Assembly: GCF_000949135.2 (NCBI RefSeq)
Contig: NZ_JTAN02000017.1
Span: forward strand, 124,001 to 188,000
Direction of reading: 5' to 3'
DNA: 64,000 nucleotides
Source: Burkholderia sp. USMB20
Lineage (GTDB): Bacteria > Pseudomonadota > Gammaproteobacteria > Burkholderiales > Burkholderiaceae
Shown here: in pieces, positions 7,686-18,271 of the stretch
Numbering within the stretch: position 1 is the stretch's first letter
How the letters are laid out: each line of letters begins with the position of its first letter
Notes under the pieces: model-generated
Database searches by the model: none
What the model was told of the DNA's origin: nothing
What the model saw: only the letters and a program-made list of their open reading frames with translations
Translations under genes and position numbers: made by a program

Positions 7686-9365
7686 TCAGACGCGCACCTC
7701 CGGCGGCACGTAGCGGCACTCGTAGCGCTTGCGCACGGTCCCGGCCTCGTCGACGCTTTCCAGGAACACGTCGAACTGCCAGAGCCGCGCCATGTGCTTG
7801 AGCACTTCCTCGCTGTCGTTCGACAGATGGCGGTTGTCGGTCATGAAATGGCGCAGCGTGAGGCTGCGGTCGCCGCGTGTGTTCACGGCCCACACCTGGA
7901 TGTTCGGCTCGCGGTGATGGATGTCGTACTGCCGCGACAACGCCTGCCGCACGTACTGGTAGCCGGACTCGTCGTGGATCGCCGAAACCTCGAGCGAATC
8001 GCGCATGTCGTCGTCGAGCACCGAGAACAGCCGCATCTCGCGGATCAGGTTCGGCGACAGGTACTGCGCGATGAAGCTCTCGTCCTTGAAGTTGCGCATC
8101 GCGTAGTGCATCGCCGGCAGCCACGGGGTGCCCGCGATCTCCGGAAACCACTTGTAGTCCTCTTCCGTCGGCGCCTCGCAGATCCGGCGAATGTCGCTCA
8201 TCATCGAGAAGCCGAGCGCATACGGGTTGATCCCGCTGTAGTACGGCTTCGTGACGGGCGGCTGGTAGACCACGTTGCTGTGCGAGTGCAGGAACTCCAT
8301 CATGAAGCCGTCTTCCAGCTTGCCCTGGTTGTACAGCGTATTCAGCAGCGTGTAGTGCCAGAACGTCGCCCAGCCTTCGTTCATCACCTGCGTCTGCCGC
8401 TGCGGATAGAAGTACTGGCCGATCTTGCGCACGATGCGGATCACTTCCCGCTCCCACGGCTCGAGCAGCGGCGCGTTCTTCTCCGCGAAATACAGCAGGT
8501 TCTCCTGCGGCTCCGGCGGATAGCGTCCTTCCTGCTCCTCCATCTGCTCGGGCTTCTTGCCCGGCAGCGTGCGCCACAGCTCGTTGACCTGCGACTGCAG
8601 ATACGCCTCGCGCTCGCGCCGCAGCGCGGCCTCCTTCGACAACGACGGCTTCTGCGGCCGCTTGTAGCGGTCGACGCCGTAGTTCATCAACGCATGGCAC
8701 GAATCGAGCAGTTCCTCGACGCGATCGAGGCCGTAGCGCTCCTCGCATTCGGCGACGTAGTTCTTCGCGTACACGAGATAGTCGATGATCGCGTGCGCGT
8801 CGGTCCACAGCCGGAACAGGTAGTTGCCCTTGAAGAACGAGTTGTGCCCGTACGCCGCGTGCGCGATGACGAGCGCCTGCATCGTCATCGTGTTCTCTTC
8901 CATCAGATACGCGATGCAGGGATTCGAGTTGATGACGATTTCGTACGCGAGGCCCATCTGGCCGCGGCGATAGCTTTTCTCGGTCGCGAGGAAGTGCTTG
9001 CCGAACGACCAGTGGCGATAGTTGACCGGCATCCCGACCGACGCGTACGCATCCATCATCTGCTCGGCGCTGATCAGCTCGAGCTGGATCGGATAGATGT
9101 CGAGTTCGTATTGCTCGGCGACCTGCGAGATGTGCGTGTCGTATTCCTCGAGCAGCTCGAACGTCCAGTCGGACGGGCACGGCAGCGGCTTGCGTTCGGC
9201 AACGTTCATACGCGCTTCCTTCTGCCCGGCACCGGGCAAGTCGGCGGCCGGCGCCGCCGGTTCGGTCCGGCCGCTTTGCTGCGATGCGGCAGGGCCGGCC
9301 GTGTCGTCGCCGGAAGGGCGCGGCGCGTAGCCGCGCGACTCGTTGTGCAGATGGCGGGTCGTCAT
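7686..9365 (-). CDS. SpoVR family protein (YcgB-like)
   Basis: 559 aa from the ATG at 9365, which overlaps the stop of the yeaH-type gene by 4 bp (ATGA), implying coupled translation. An alternative ATG at 9209 would trim a low-complexity Ala/Pro-rich leader of about 50 residues. The SpoVR core is unmistakable: SDWTFELLEEYDTHISQVAE, YDLDIYPIQ-like start, MPVNYRHWSFGKHF, NEGWATFWHYTLLNTLYNQG, and a C-terminal cystatin-like region. SpoVR was named from Bacillus cortex formation. In Proteobacteria it always travels with the PrkA kinase and a DUF444 protein and is tied to stress and stationary-phase responses. The biochemical role is unknown. Confidence 0.95.
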   Translation of the reverse strand: MTTRHLHNESRGYAPRPSGDDTAGPAASQQSGRTEPAAPAADLPGAGQKEARMNVAERKPLPCPSDWTFELLEEYDTHISQVAEQYELDIYPIQLELISAEQMMDAYASVGMPVNYRHWSFGKHFLATEKSYRRGQMGLAYEIVINSNPCIAYLMEENTMTMQALVIAHAAYGHNSFFKGNYLFRLWTDAHAIIDYLVYAKNYVAECEERYGLDRVEELLDSCHALMNYGVDRYKRPQKPSLSKEAALRREREAYLQSQVNELWRTLPGKKPEQMEEQEGRYPPEPQENLLYFAEKNAPLLEPWEREVIRIVRKIGQYFYPQRQTQVMNEGWATFWHYTLLNTLYNQGKLEDGFMMEFLHSHSNVVYQPPVTKPYYSGINPYALGFSMMSDIRRICEAPTEEDYKWFPEIAGTPWLPAMHYAMRNFKDESFIAQYLSPNLIREMRLFSVLDDDMRDSLEVSAIHDESGYQYVRQALSRQYDIHHREPNIQVWAVNTRGDRSLTLRHFMTDNRHLSNDSEEVLKHMARLWQFDVFLESVDEAGTVRKRYECRYVPPEVRV

Positions 9366-10630
9366 GACATTTCCACCTGCTTTTCGAACAATTCGCGAAA
9401 TACCGGGTAAATATCGGCAGCCGATTCGACTTTCTTCATCGCGAGGTGCGGTTGCGACAGCGCCAGCTGTGCGTACTCCAGCCACAGGTTCTGCTCTTCC
9501 GGGGCGACCTGGATATACGCGAAGTAACGCGTCTTGGTGAGGATATCCTCTTCCAGGATTTTGCGACACTTCGGCGAATCGTCAGTCCAGTTGTCGCCGT
9601 CGGACGCCTGCGCGCCGTAGATGTTCCACTCGGTCGGCGAGTAACGCTCGTTCATCACCTTGCGCATCAGTTCGAGCGCGCTCGACACGACGGTGCCGCC
9701 GCTTTCGGTCGAATGGAAGAAGGTGTCCTCGTCGACCTCCTCGGCGCGCGTGTGGTGACGGATGAACACGACCTCGATGCGCTCGTAGTTGCGCTTCAGG
9801 AACAGGTACAGCAGGATGAAGAAGCGTTTCGCGAGATCCTTGCGCTGCTCGTCCATCGAGCCCGACACGTCCATCAGGCAGAACATCACGGCCTGGCTCG
9901 ACGGTTGCGGCTGCTTCACGCGGTTGATGTAGCGCAGGTCGAACGGATCGATGAACGGGATCCGCCAGATGCGCCCCTTCAGATGATGGATCTCGGCCTC
10001 GAGCGTCGCGATATCCTCGCGACGGTCTTCCGGATCGAGCTTCATCACCTCGAGCCGCGCTTCGAGTTCGCGCAGCTCGTTGACGAGCGGCGAACCGAGC
10101 GCGATGCGTCGCCCGAGCGCGCTGCGCAGCGAGCGCACGACGTCGATGTTGTTCGGCGTGCCTTCCGCCGACCAGCCCGCGCGCACGTTCTTCCAGCTCG
10201 GCACCGTCAGCAGGTGCGTCTTCACGAGGCGCGGCAGTTCGAGGTCGTCGAAGAAGTACTGCATGAATTCGTCGCGGGACAGCTCGAACACGAAGTCGTC
10301 CTGCCCTTCGCCTTCGTTGCTCGCCTGACTGCCGCCGCCGCCCGAGCCGCCCTGCGGACGCGGAATCTTGTCGCCGCGCACGTAGTCCTCGTTGCCCGGG
10401 TGCACGTATTCGCGACGCCCGCCCGGCGCGTGCCGGAAATTCGGCTCGGCGATGTCCTTGCGCGGAATCGTGATGCTTTGCGTGCTCTGGATATCCTTGA
10501 TGCTACGGTCGCGCACCGCGTCGGACACGGCACGACGAATGTAGTTCTTGACGCGACGCAGAAAGCGTTCGCGGTTGGCGATGCTCTTGTTCTTGCCGGC
10601 CAGCCTGCGGTCGATGATTTGATGAAGCAC
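9362..10630 (-). CDS. yeaH: DUF444 family protein, YeaH-like, with von Willebrand A-type MIDAS
   Basis: 422 aa. The N-terminal third is basic and helical (RRLAGKNKSIANRERFLRRV); a Gly/Ser-rich linker follows around residues 90-110. The C-terminal half has a metal-ion-dependent adhesion site, FCLMDVSGSMDEQRKDLAKR (DxSxS), typical of DUF444/YeaH. It is the middle gene of the conserved kinase-DUF444-SpoVR trio: 125 bp after the kinase and overlapping SpoVR by 4 bp. In enterobacteria YeaH and the YeaG kinase are RpoS- and nitrogen-stress-linked; the molecular activity of YeaH is unknown. The start ATG at 10630 matches the usual MLHQIIDRRL-type N-terminus. Confidence 0.95.
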   Translation of the reverse strand: MLHQIIDRRLAGKNKSIANRERFLRRVKNYIRRAVSDAVRDRSIKDIQSTQSITIPRKDIAEPNFRHAPGGRREYVHPGNEDYVRGDKIPRPQGGSGGGGSQASNEGEGQDDFVFELSRDEFMQYFFDDLELPRLVKTHLLTVPSWKNVRAGWSAEGTPNNIDVVRSLRSALGRRIALGSPLVNELRELEARLEVMKLDPEDRREDIATLEAEIHHLKGRIWRIPFIDPFDLRYINRVKQPQPSSQAVMFCLMDVSGSMDEQRKDLAKRFFILLYLFLKRNYERIEVVFIRHHTRAEEVDEDTFFHSTESGGTVVSSALELMRKVMNERYSPTEWNIYGAQASDGDNWTDDSPKCRKILEEDILTKTRYFAYIQVAPEEQNLWLEYAQLALSQPHLAMKKVESAADIYPVFRELFEKQVEMS

Positions 10631-10755
10631 TCCCGGTCTCCCGCTCGAAAGTCGATCTGCCGGGGCACTCGCCGCGCATGCCGTCTGCCGTCATGCGGGC
10701 GGCGCCTCTGAAAGCGCCCGTACGGACTCGCCGCACGGGCGCGGTACCGCGCGCG

Positions 10756-12678
10756 TCATGACGACTTGCGCACGCGCAGGTACCAGTCGCAAAGCAGCCT
10801 CACCTGCTTCGGCGTATAGCCCTTCGCGACCATCCGGTTCACAAAGTCCTCATGCTTGCGCTGCTCCTCCGCCGAACCCTTGGCGTTGAACGAAATCACC
10901 GGCAACAGTTCCTCGGTATTCGAGAACATCTTCTTCTCGATCACGACGCGCAACTTCTCGTAGCTCGTCCACACGGGGTTCTTCCCGGCGTTCGCCGCCC
11001 GTGCACGCAACACGAAGTTCACGATCTCGTTGCGGAAATCCTTCGGATTGCTGATCCCGGCCGGCTTCTCGATCTTCTCCAGTTCCGCATTCAGCGCGGC
11101 GCGGTCGAAGCTCTCGCCCGTGTCGTGATCGCGGAATTCCTGGTCCTGGATCCAGAAGTCCGCATACGTGACGTAGCGGTCGAAGATGTTCTGCCCGTAC
11201 TCCGAATACGACTCGAGGTAAGCCGTCTGGATCTCCTTGCCGATGAACTCCGCGTAGCGCGACGCGAGCACGTCCTTCACGAACGACAGGTACTTCTGCT
11301 CGGTCTCCGGCGGGAACTGCTCGCGTTCGATCTGCTGTTCGAGCACGTACATCAGGTGCACGGGGTTGGCCGCGACCTCGCTCGAGTCGAAGTTGAACAC
11401 GCGCGACAGGATCTTGAACGCGAAGCGCGTCGACACGCCGGTCATCCCTTCGTCCACGCCCGCGTAGTCGCGATACTCCTGGTACGACTTCGCTTTCGGA
11501 TCGGTGTCCTTCAGGTTTTCGCCGTCATACACCTGCATCTTCGAGAACAGGCTCGAATTCTCCGGCTCATGCAGGCGCGACAGCACCGAGAACTGCGACA
11601 TCATCTTCAGCGTGCCCGGCGCGCACACGGCCTCGGCCAGCGACGAGTTGCGGATCAGCTTCTCGTAGATCTTGATCTCTTCCGACACGCGCAGGCAGTA
11701 CGGCACCTTCACGACGAAGATCCGGTCGAGCAGTGCCTCGTTGTTGCGGTTGTTGCGGAAGGCCTTCCATTCCGACTCGTTCGAGTGCGCGAGGATCACG
11801 CCGTCGAACGGAATCGCGCCGAATCCTTCGGTGCCCTTGAAGTTGCCTTCCTGCGTCGCGGTCAGCAACGGGTGCAGCACCTTGATCGGCGCCTTGAACA
11901 TTTCGACGAATTCGAGCAGGCCCTGGTTCGCGAGGCACAGGCCGCCCGAGTAGCTGTACGCATCGGCATCGTCCTGCGCATACTGTTCGAGCTTGCGGAT
12001 GTCGACCTTGCCGACGAGCGACGAGATGTCCTGGTTGTTCTCGTCGCCAGGTTCCGTCTTCGCGATGCCGATCTGCCGCAGGATCGACGGAAAGCGGCGC
12101 ACTACGCGGAACTGGCGGATGTCGCCGTTGTATTCGTGCAGGCGCTTGACGGCCCACGGACTCAGGATGCTCTTCAGGTAGCGGCGCGGAATGCCGTACT
12201 GCTCTTCGAGGATCGGGCCGTCTTCGTCGTAGTCGAACAGCCCGAGCGGCGATTCGTTGACGGGCGAACCCTTCAGCGCATAGAACGGCACGCGCTCCAT
12301 CAGCTGCTTCAGGCGCTCGGCGATCGACGACTTGCCGCCGCCCACCGGGCCGAGCAGGTAGAGAATCTGCTTCTTCTCTTCGAGCCCTTGCGCAGCGTGG
12401 CGGAAGTACGCGACCACCTGCTCGATCACTTCCTCCATTCCGTAGAATTCACGGAACGCGGGATAGACCTTGATAACCTTGTTCGCGAAGATCCGCGACA
12501 GGCGCGGGTCGATGCGGGTATCGATTTGTTCGGGTTCCCCGATTGCAGCCAGCATGCGTTCGCCAGCCGTGGCGTACGCTGACGGATCGTTCTTGCAGAG
12601 CGCGAGGTACTCCTCCAGCGAGAACTCTTCCTCTCGCGTTTTTTCGAAGCGGTTCGCGAAGCTGCTGTAAATATCCAT
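10756..12678 (-). CDS. yeaG: PrkA family serine protein kinase (YeaG-like)
   Basis: 640 aa, the usual family length. The AAA-like domain has a P-loop GPVGGGKSSIAERLKQLMER at about residues 108-127 and typical PrkA signatures (FDYDEDGPILEEQYGIPRRY, GAIPFDGVILAHSNESEWKA). The C-terminal PrkA region ends in a zinc-free helical domain. Family members phosphorylate serine and couple ATP hydrolysis to stress adaptation; some are reported to act as AAA+ proteases. It is the first gene of a three-gene operon with yeaH and spoVR. The long upstream region (12679-13118) probably holds its stress-responsive promoter. Confidence 0.95.
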   Translation of the reverse strand: MDIYSSFANRFEKTREEEFSLEEYLALCKNDPSAYATAGERMLAAIGEPEQIDTRIDPRLSRIFANKVIKVYPAFREFYGMEEVIEQVVAYFRHAAQGLEEKKQILYLLGPVGGGKSSIAERLKQLMERVPFYALKGSPVNESPLGLFDYDEDGPILEEQYGIPRRYLKSILSPWAVKRLHEYNGDIRQFRVVRRFPSILRQIGIAKTEPGDENNQDISSLVGKVDIRKLEQYAQDDADAYSYSGGLCLANQGLLEFVEMFKAPIKVLHPLLTATQEGNFKGTEGFGAIPFDGVILAHSNESEWKAFRNNRNNEALLDRIFVVKVPYCLRVSEEIKIYEKLIRNSSLAEAVCAPGTLKMMSQFSVLSRLHEPENSSLFSKMQVYDGENLKDTDPKAKSYQEYRDYAGVDEGMTGVSTRFAFKILSRVFNFDSSEVAANPVHLMYVLEQQIEREQFPPETEQKYLSFVKDVLASRYAEFIGKEIQTAYLESYSEYGQNIFDRYVTYADFWIQDQEFRDHDTGESFDRAALNAELEKIEKPAGISNPKDFRNEIVNFVLRARAANAGKNPVWTSYEKLRVVIEKKMFSNTEELLPVISFNAKGSAEEQRKHEDFVNRMVAKGYTPKQVRLLCDWYLRVRKSS

Positions 12679-13118
12679 GCTACCTCCCTCGCCTGAGTCT
12701 GAAGACGTGCCTGCCTTCTATGACTGCGCAGAAGCAAGCGCGTTCGAATTCATCCTAAACCCTTTCTTATTTTTTTTCACGAACTCTTCGTATGAAGTTC
12801 GTCATTCTCGACAACACCGCTTGGACAACGCATTTCGACGCTTTACAATCGATCTCCCGTGTCGCCGAAACGGCATCCGCCACCTCTCGTCGAGCATCGG
12901 AACGTCTCGTGCGTTGGACACCTCCGTCGTCGTCGCGGCACCCTTCACTCCCCCTTCATCCCTAGACGTTCGAGCGGACGTTTACGACGACACGCTGCGC
13001 GCGCCGTTACAAATTTTTTTCGCATCGTCCGGAGATACCCGTAGTGCGGATGCGAACACGCAGCGCGCGGCGACGCACGAACGCTCACGTGCGCTGTCAC
13101 ATTCCATCGGTCGAAACG
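12679..13118. other. Long upstream region of the prkA operon
   Basis: About 440 bp without a credible gene; open frames here lack third-position GC bias. It is noticeably AT-richer close to the start, with a run of T residues at 12770-12778. An imperfect inverted repeat has arms ACGAAC (12779-12784) and GTTCGT (12797-12802). Likely promoter and 5' leader of the kinase operon; no sigma-factor box is clear enough to call. Confidence 0.55.
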
Positions 13119-13145
13119 ACGACGCCCGCATGTCGCGGGCGTCGT
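13119..13145 (-). terminator. Terminator hairpin of the chemoreceptor gene
   Basis: ACGACGCCCGC-ATGTC-GCGGGCGTCGT, an 11-bp perfect stem about 75 bp past the stop. Only a short T-run (TTTC) follows on the minus strand, so it may be a weak or assisted terminator. Confidence 0.65.
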
Positions 13146-13221
13146 GTGCTGCCAAATGGGGAGAGATACGGGGAAAGATACCGGGGAGCGTTACCGCGAA
13201 AAGATGCGCGTCACGCGCGAA

Positions 13222-14982
<1,761 letters not shown>

Positions 14983-15258
14983 TCTTCCTGTATTGCGTCG
15001 TCGTGAACGGGCAAGGCCCGTTTTTCGAAACAGTGTTTCGCCCAGGTGTATTTACGACCGGATGTTGCGCAGCTTGATGGTATTCACATCAATTTTTTCA
15101 GCAATTCACCAGTTCATTACAGATTCCAGAATAATAGGGGCGAAGCATCGCCGGCCCGCGTCGCGAACGCGCACGGCAAGCAATCGAGGTCAGACAAGTG
15201 GGGAAAGATGGCCGGCCGCCTGTTGTCGCACGCGCCGGCCGGGATGCGCGATCCGGCC

Positions 15259-16188
15259 CTATTCGGCCAGTTCGGCGAGCGTGGGAATCGACGGCTGCGC
15301 GCCTGCGCGCGTGACCGACAGCGCCGCCGCGCGTTGCGCGAAGCGGATCGCGGCATCGACGTCCGCGCCGGCCGCGAGCCGTGCGGCGAAACCGCCGATG
15401 AAGGTGTCGCCCGCCGCGGTCGTGTCGACCGCCTTGACGACGGGGGCCGGATAGTGGCGCGCCGCGCCGTCGTCCGTCAGCGCGAACACGCCGCGCGCGC
15501 CGAGCGTGATCAGCACATTGCGCGCGCCGGCTGCCCGCAACGCACGCGCCGCGGCTTCCGCCTCGGCCGGATTGCGCACCGGCAGCCCGGTCAGCGCGGC
15601 CGCCTCGACTTCGTTCGGGATCAGGTAATCGACCAGCGGCAGCCAGCCGTCCGGCAGCGGCGCGACGGCAGGCGCCGGATTGAGCATCACGGTGCGGCCG
15701 AGCCGCCGCCCGGCCGACAGCGCGGCGAACACGGCGTCCGGCGGCGTCTCGAGCTGGCAGATCAGCACGTCGGTCGCGGCCAGCGCCGCCTCGTGCCGCG
15801 CCACCGTATCCGTCGTGACTTCGCCGTTGCCGCCCGCGACGATCACGATCGTGTTCTGGCTGGCGTCGTCGACGACGATCAAGGCGACGCCGGTCGACGC
15901 CGTCTTGCTCGTCGCGAGCCGCGAGCAGTCGATGCCTTCGGTCTCGAGGCCGGCCCGCAGCGCGGTGCCGTGCGCATCCGCGCCGACGCAGCCGATCATC
16001 GCGACCTGCGCGCCGAGCCGTGCGGCCGCGACGGCCTGGTTGCCGCCCTTGCCCCCCGCGGCCTGCGCATACGCGTGACCGGCGAGCGTTTCGCCCGGCA
16101 ACGGCAGCCGCGACGCCCGTACGACGAGATCCATGTTGAGGCTGCCGACCACCGTCACGCGGCCGGCGCCTGCCGCACGCGCCGTCAT
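15259..16188 (-). CDS. rbsK: Ribokinase
   Basis: 309 aa PfkB-family sugar kinase. Signatures include VVGSLNMDLVVRASRLPLPG near the start, the GGKGGNQAVAAARLG glycine motif, LITLGARGVFAL, and the catalytic DTTAAGDTFIGGFAARLA, where the Asp of AAGD is the base. It phosphorylates D-ribose to ribose 5-phosphate after uptake by RbsABC. The start ATG overlaps the rbsR stop by 4 bp, so it is the last, coupled gene of the rbs operon. Confidence 0.95.
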   Translation of the reverse strand: MTARAAGAGRVTVVGSLNMDLVVRASRLPLPGETLAGHAYAQAAGGKGGNQAVAAARLGAQVAMIGCVGADAHGTALRAGLETEGIDCSRLATSKTASTGVALIVVDDASQNTIVIVAGGNGEVTTDTVARHEAALAATDVLICQLETPPDAVFAALSAGRRLGRTVMLNPAPAVAPLPDGWLPLVDYLIPNEVEAAALTGLPVRNPAEAEAAARALRAAGARNVLITLGARGVFALTDDGAARHYPAPVVKAVDTTAAGDTFIGGFAARLAAGADVDAAIRFAQRAAALSVTRAGAQPSIPTLAELAE

Positions 16189-17216
16189 GGGCGAGCACCG
16201 GGCGCGGCCGGCTCGCGGTAGACCGCCGTCGATTCGCGCAGCACGAGCCGCGGCGACACGACGCGGCGACGGCTCGGCGCGGCCGTCGAGCCGCCGCCGA
16301 TCCGCTCGATCAGCGTCTGCGCGGCCATTTCGCCGAGGGCGCGCACCGACTGGCCGACCGTCGACAGCGCCGGATAGGTATAACGGGAGAATTCGATGTC
16401 GTCGAAGCCGATGATCGAGCAGTCGTCCGGCACGCGCATGCCGCGCTCGGCCGCCGCGCGCAGCGCGCCGACGCCCATCAGGTCGTTGCCCGCGAAAATC
16501 GCGCTCGGGTGCACCGACTCGAACAGCCGCGATGCCGCGTGATAGCCGCCCAGGCACGAAAAATCGCTTTCCGCGATTGCGCCCGGCACGATGTCGATCC
16601 CGCGCTCGGCCATCGCGCGGATGAAGCCGTGCACGCGCATCGCGCTGACGGCCGTGTCGGTCGGCCCGGTGATGCAGCCGATCTTCGCGTGCCCGAGTTC
16701 GAGCAGATGACGCGTCGCCAGGTAGGCGCCGCGTTCGTGGTCGATCTGCACGAGATCGGCCGCCAGCCCCTCGATGTTGCGGTCGACGACGACGAGCGGC
16801 GCATGCGCGTCGGCGAGCGTCTGCGCGAGCACCGCGTCCTCGCCGGCCGACGCGACGATCAGCCCGTCGATGCGCTTTTCCTGCAGCACGCGCAGGTAGT
16901 TGCGCTGCTTCACGGGATCGTCGTCCGAGTTGCAGAAGAACACGCAATAGCCGTTGGCCGCGCACTGGTCCTCGATGCCGCGCGCAAGCTCCGCGAAGTA
17001 CGGATTCGTGCTGTTCGGCACGACGAGGCCGATGGTCGCCGTCGAGCGCGCCTTCAGCGAGCGCGCCACGGCCGACGGCACGTAGTTCAGCTCGCGGATC
17101 GCGCCTTCGACCTTCGCACGCACATCCGCGGACACCGGCCGCGAATTGTTCACCACGTGCGAGACGGTCGTAAACGACACGCCCGCCATGGCCGCCACAT
17201 CCTTGATCGTCGCCAT
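16185..17216 (-). CDS. rbsR: LacI-family transcriptional repressor, RbsR type
   Basis: 343 aa. The N-terminal LacI helix-turn-helix reads ATIKDVAAMAGVSFTTVSHV followed by the hinge helix VARSLKARSTATIGLVVPN. The core is a periplasmic-binding-protein-like effector domain (YFAELARGIEDQCAANGYCV, IIGFDDIEFSRYTYPALSTV). It sits inside the ribose operon between rbsC and rbsK. The only good LacI-family palindrome nearby lies before rbsB at 21039-21050, so this protein most probably represses the operon and is released by ribose. Confidence 0.93.
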   Translation of the reverse strand: MATIKDVAAMAGVSFTTVSHVVNNSRPVSADVRAKVEGAIRELNYVPSAVARSLKARSTATIGLVVPNSTNPYFAELARGIEDQCAANGYCVFFCNSDDDPVKQRNYLRVLQEKRIDGLIVASAGEDAVLAQTLADAHAPLVVVDRNIEGLAADLVQIDHERGAYLATRHLLELGHAKIGCITGPTDTAVSAMRVHGFIRAMAERGIDIVPGAIAESDFSCLGGYHAASRLFESVHPSAIFAGNDLMGVGALRAAAERGMRVPDDCSIIGFDDIEFSRYTYPALSTVGQSVRALGEMAAQTLIERIGGGSTAAPSRRRVVSPRLVLRESTAVYREPAAPGARP

Positions 17217-17251
17217 TTCCCGTTTCTCTCTGGTCTGCTTTCTGTGTAGTT

Positions 17252-18271
17252 TTACCGGGCGCGCGCGCGCCGGCTGCGATACGTATCGAGCACGACCGCC
17301 ACCACGATCACCGCCCCGGTGATGATCCGTTTGGTCGGCTCGTTCGCGCCGATCTGCGCCAGCCCCGCGGCCAGCACGGAAATGATCAACACGCCGAAGA
17401 ACGTGCTGATCACCGAGCCGCGCCCGCCCATCAGGCTCGTGCCGCCGATCACGACGGCTGCGATCACCTGCAGTTCGAGGCCCACGCCCGCGTTCGGGTC
17501 GGCGGCCTCGAGCCGCGAGATCTGGAACAGCGACGCGAGCCCCGCGAGCGCGCCCATCAGTGCGAATACGAGGATTTTATACGGCCGCGGGTTAACCCCG
17601 GCAAGCCGGACGGCTTCTTCATTCGTGCCGATACCGACAAGATAGCGCCCGAACACGGTGCGCGTGAGCACGAACTGCGCCGCGATCATCACCGCGACCG
17701 CGATCAGGAACGCCGGCGAGATGCCGAGCGCGATCGGGTTCGACAGGAAATCGAACGCGTCGCCGATGTAGGCCGTGCGCGAATTCGTCAGCTGGTACGC
17801 GACACCGCGCGCGGCCTCGAGCACGCCGAGCGACACGATGAACGACGGAATCCGCCAGCCCACCGTGATCGCGCCCGTCAGCGAGCCGGTCACGGTCGCG
17901 ACCGCGATCCCGATCAGCGCGGCGGGCAGCGGCCCCCAATGCCATTTCAGCGCGGCCACGCTCACCATCGACGCGGCCAGCGCGAGCACCGAGCCGACCG
18001 ACAGGTCGATGCCGGCGATGATCAGCACGAACGTCATCCCGACCGACATCACGACGAGATCGGGGATCTGGTTCGCGATCGTGCTGAACGTATCGTAGGT
18101 CAGGAAATGCGAGCTGAGCGTCGAGAACAGCGCGATCATCGCGGCGAGCGCGCCGGCGAGCCCGAGATAGTTCGACACGCCGAGCCGCGTGCCGGACAGC
18201 GTGCGTGCGCGGCGCCCGGTCACGTCCTGCTGCGCGCCGGCGTCGCTCGGGGATACGGGAGGCTGGGTCAT
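17252..18271 (-). CDS. rbsC: Ribose ABC transporter permease
   Basis: 339 aa, about 8-10 membrane helices, of the RbsC/branched-chain permease family. Characteristic segments are FVLIIAGIDLSVGSVLALAA, GWRIPSFIVSLGVLEAARGV, FGRYLVGIGTNEEAVRLAGV and LQVIAAVVIGGTSLMGGRGS. Translation starts at the ATG overlapping the rbsA stop by 4 bp. It forms the homodimeric channel of the ribose importer with RbsA and RbsB. The N-terminal 25 residues are polar and variable. Confidence 0.94.
   Translation of the reverse strand: MTQPPVSPSDAGAQQDVTGRRARTLSGTRLGVSNYLGLAGALAAMIALFSTLSSHFLTYDTFSTIANQIPDLVVMSVGMTFVLIIAGIDLSVGSVLALAASMVSVAALKWHWGPLPAALIGIAVATVTGSLTGAITVGWRIPSFIVSLGVLEAARGVAYQLTNSRTAYIGDAFDFLSNPIALGISPAFLIAVAVMIAAQFVLTRTVFGRYLVGIGTNEEAVRLAGVNPRPYKILVFALMGALAGLASLFQISRLEAADPNAGVGLELQVIAAVVIGGTSLMGGRGSVISTFFGVLIISVLAAGLAQIGANEPTKRIITGAVIVVAVVLDTYRSRRARAR

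Noticed and set aside
9446-12582. Long plus-strand frames opposite yeaH and yeaG (over 400 and 570 codons)
   Set aside because: Typical high-GC antisense shadows, Arg/His/Leu-rich, lying exactly over well-recognised genes.
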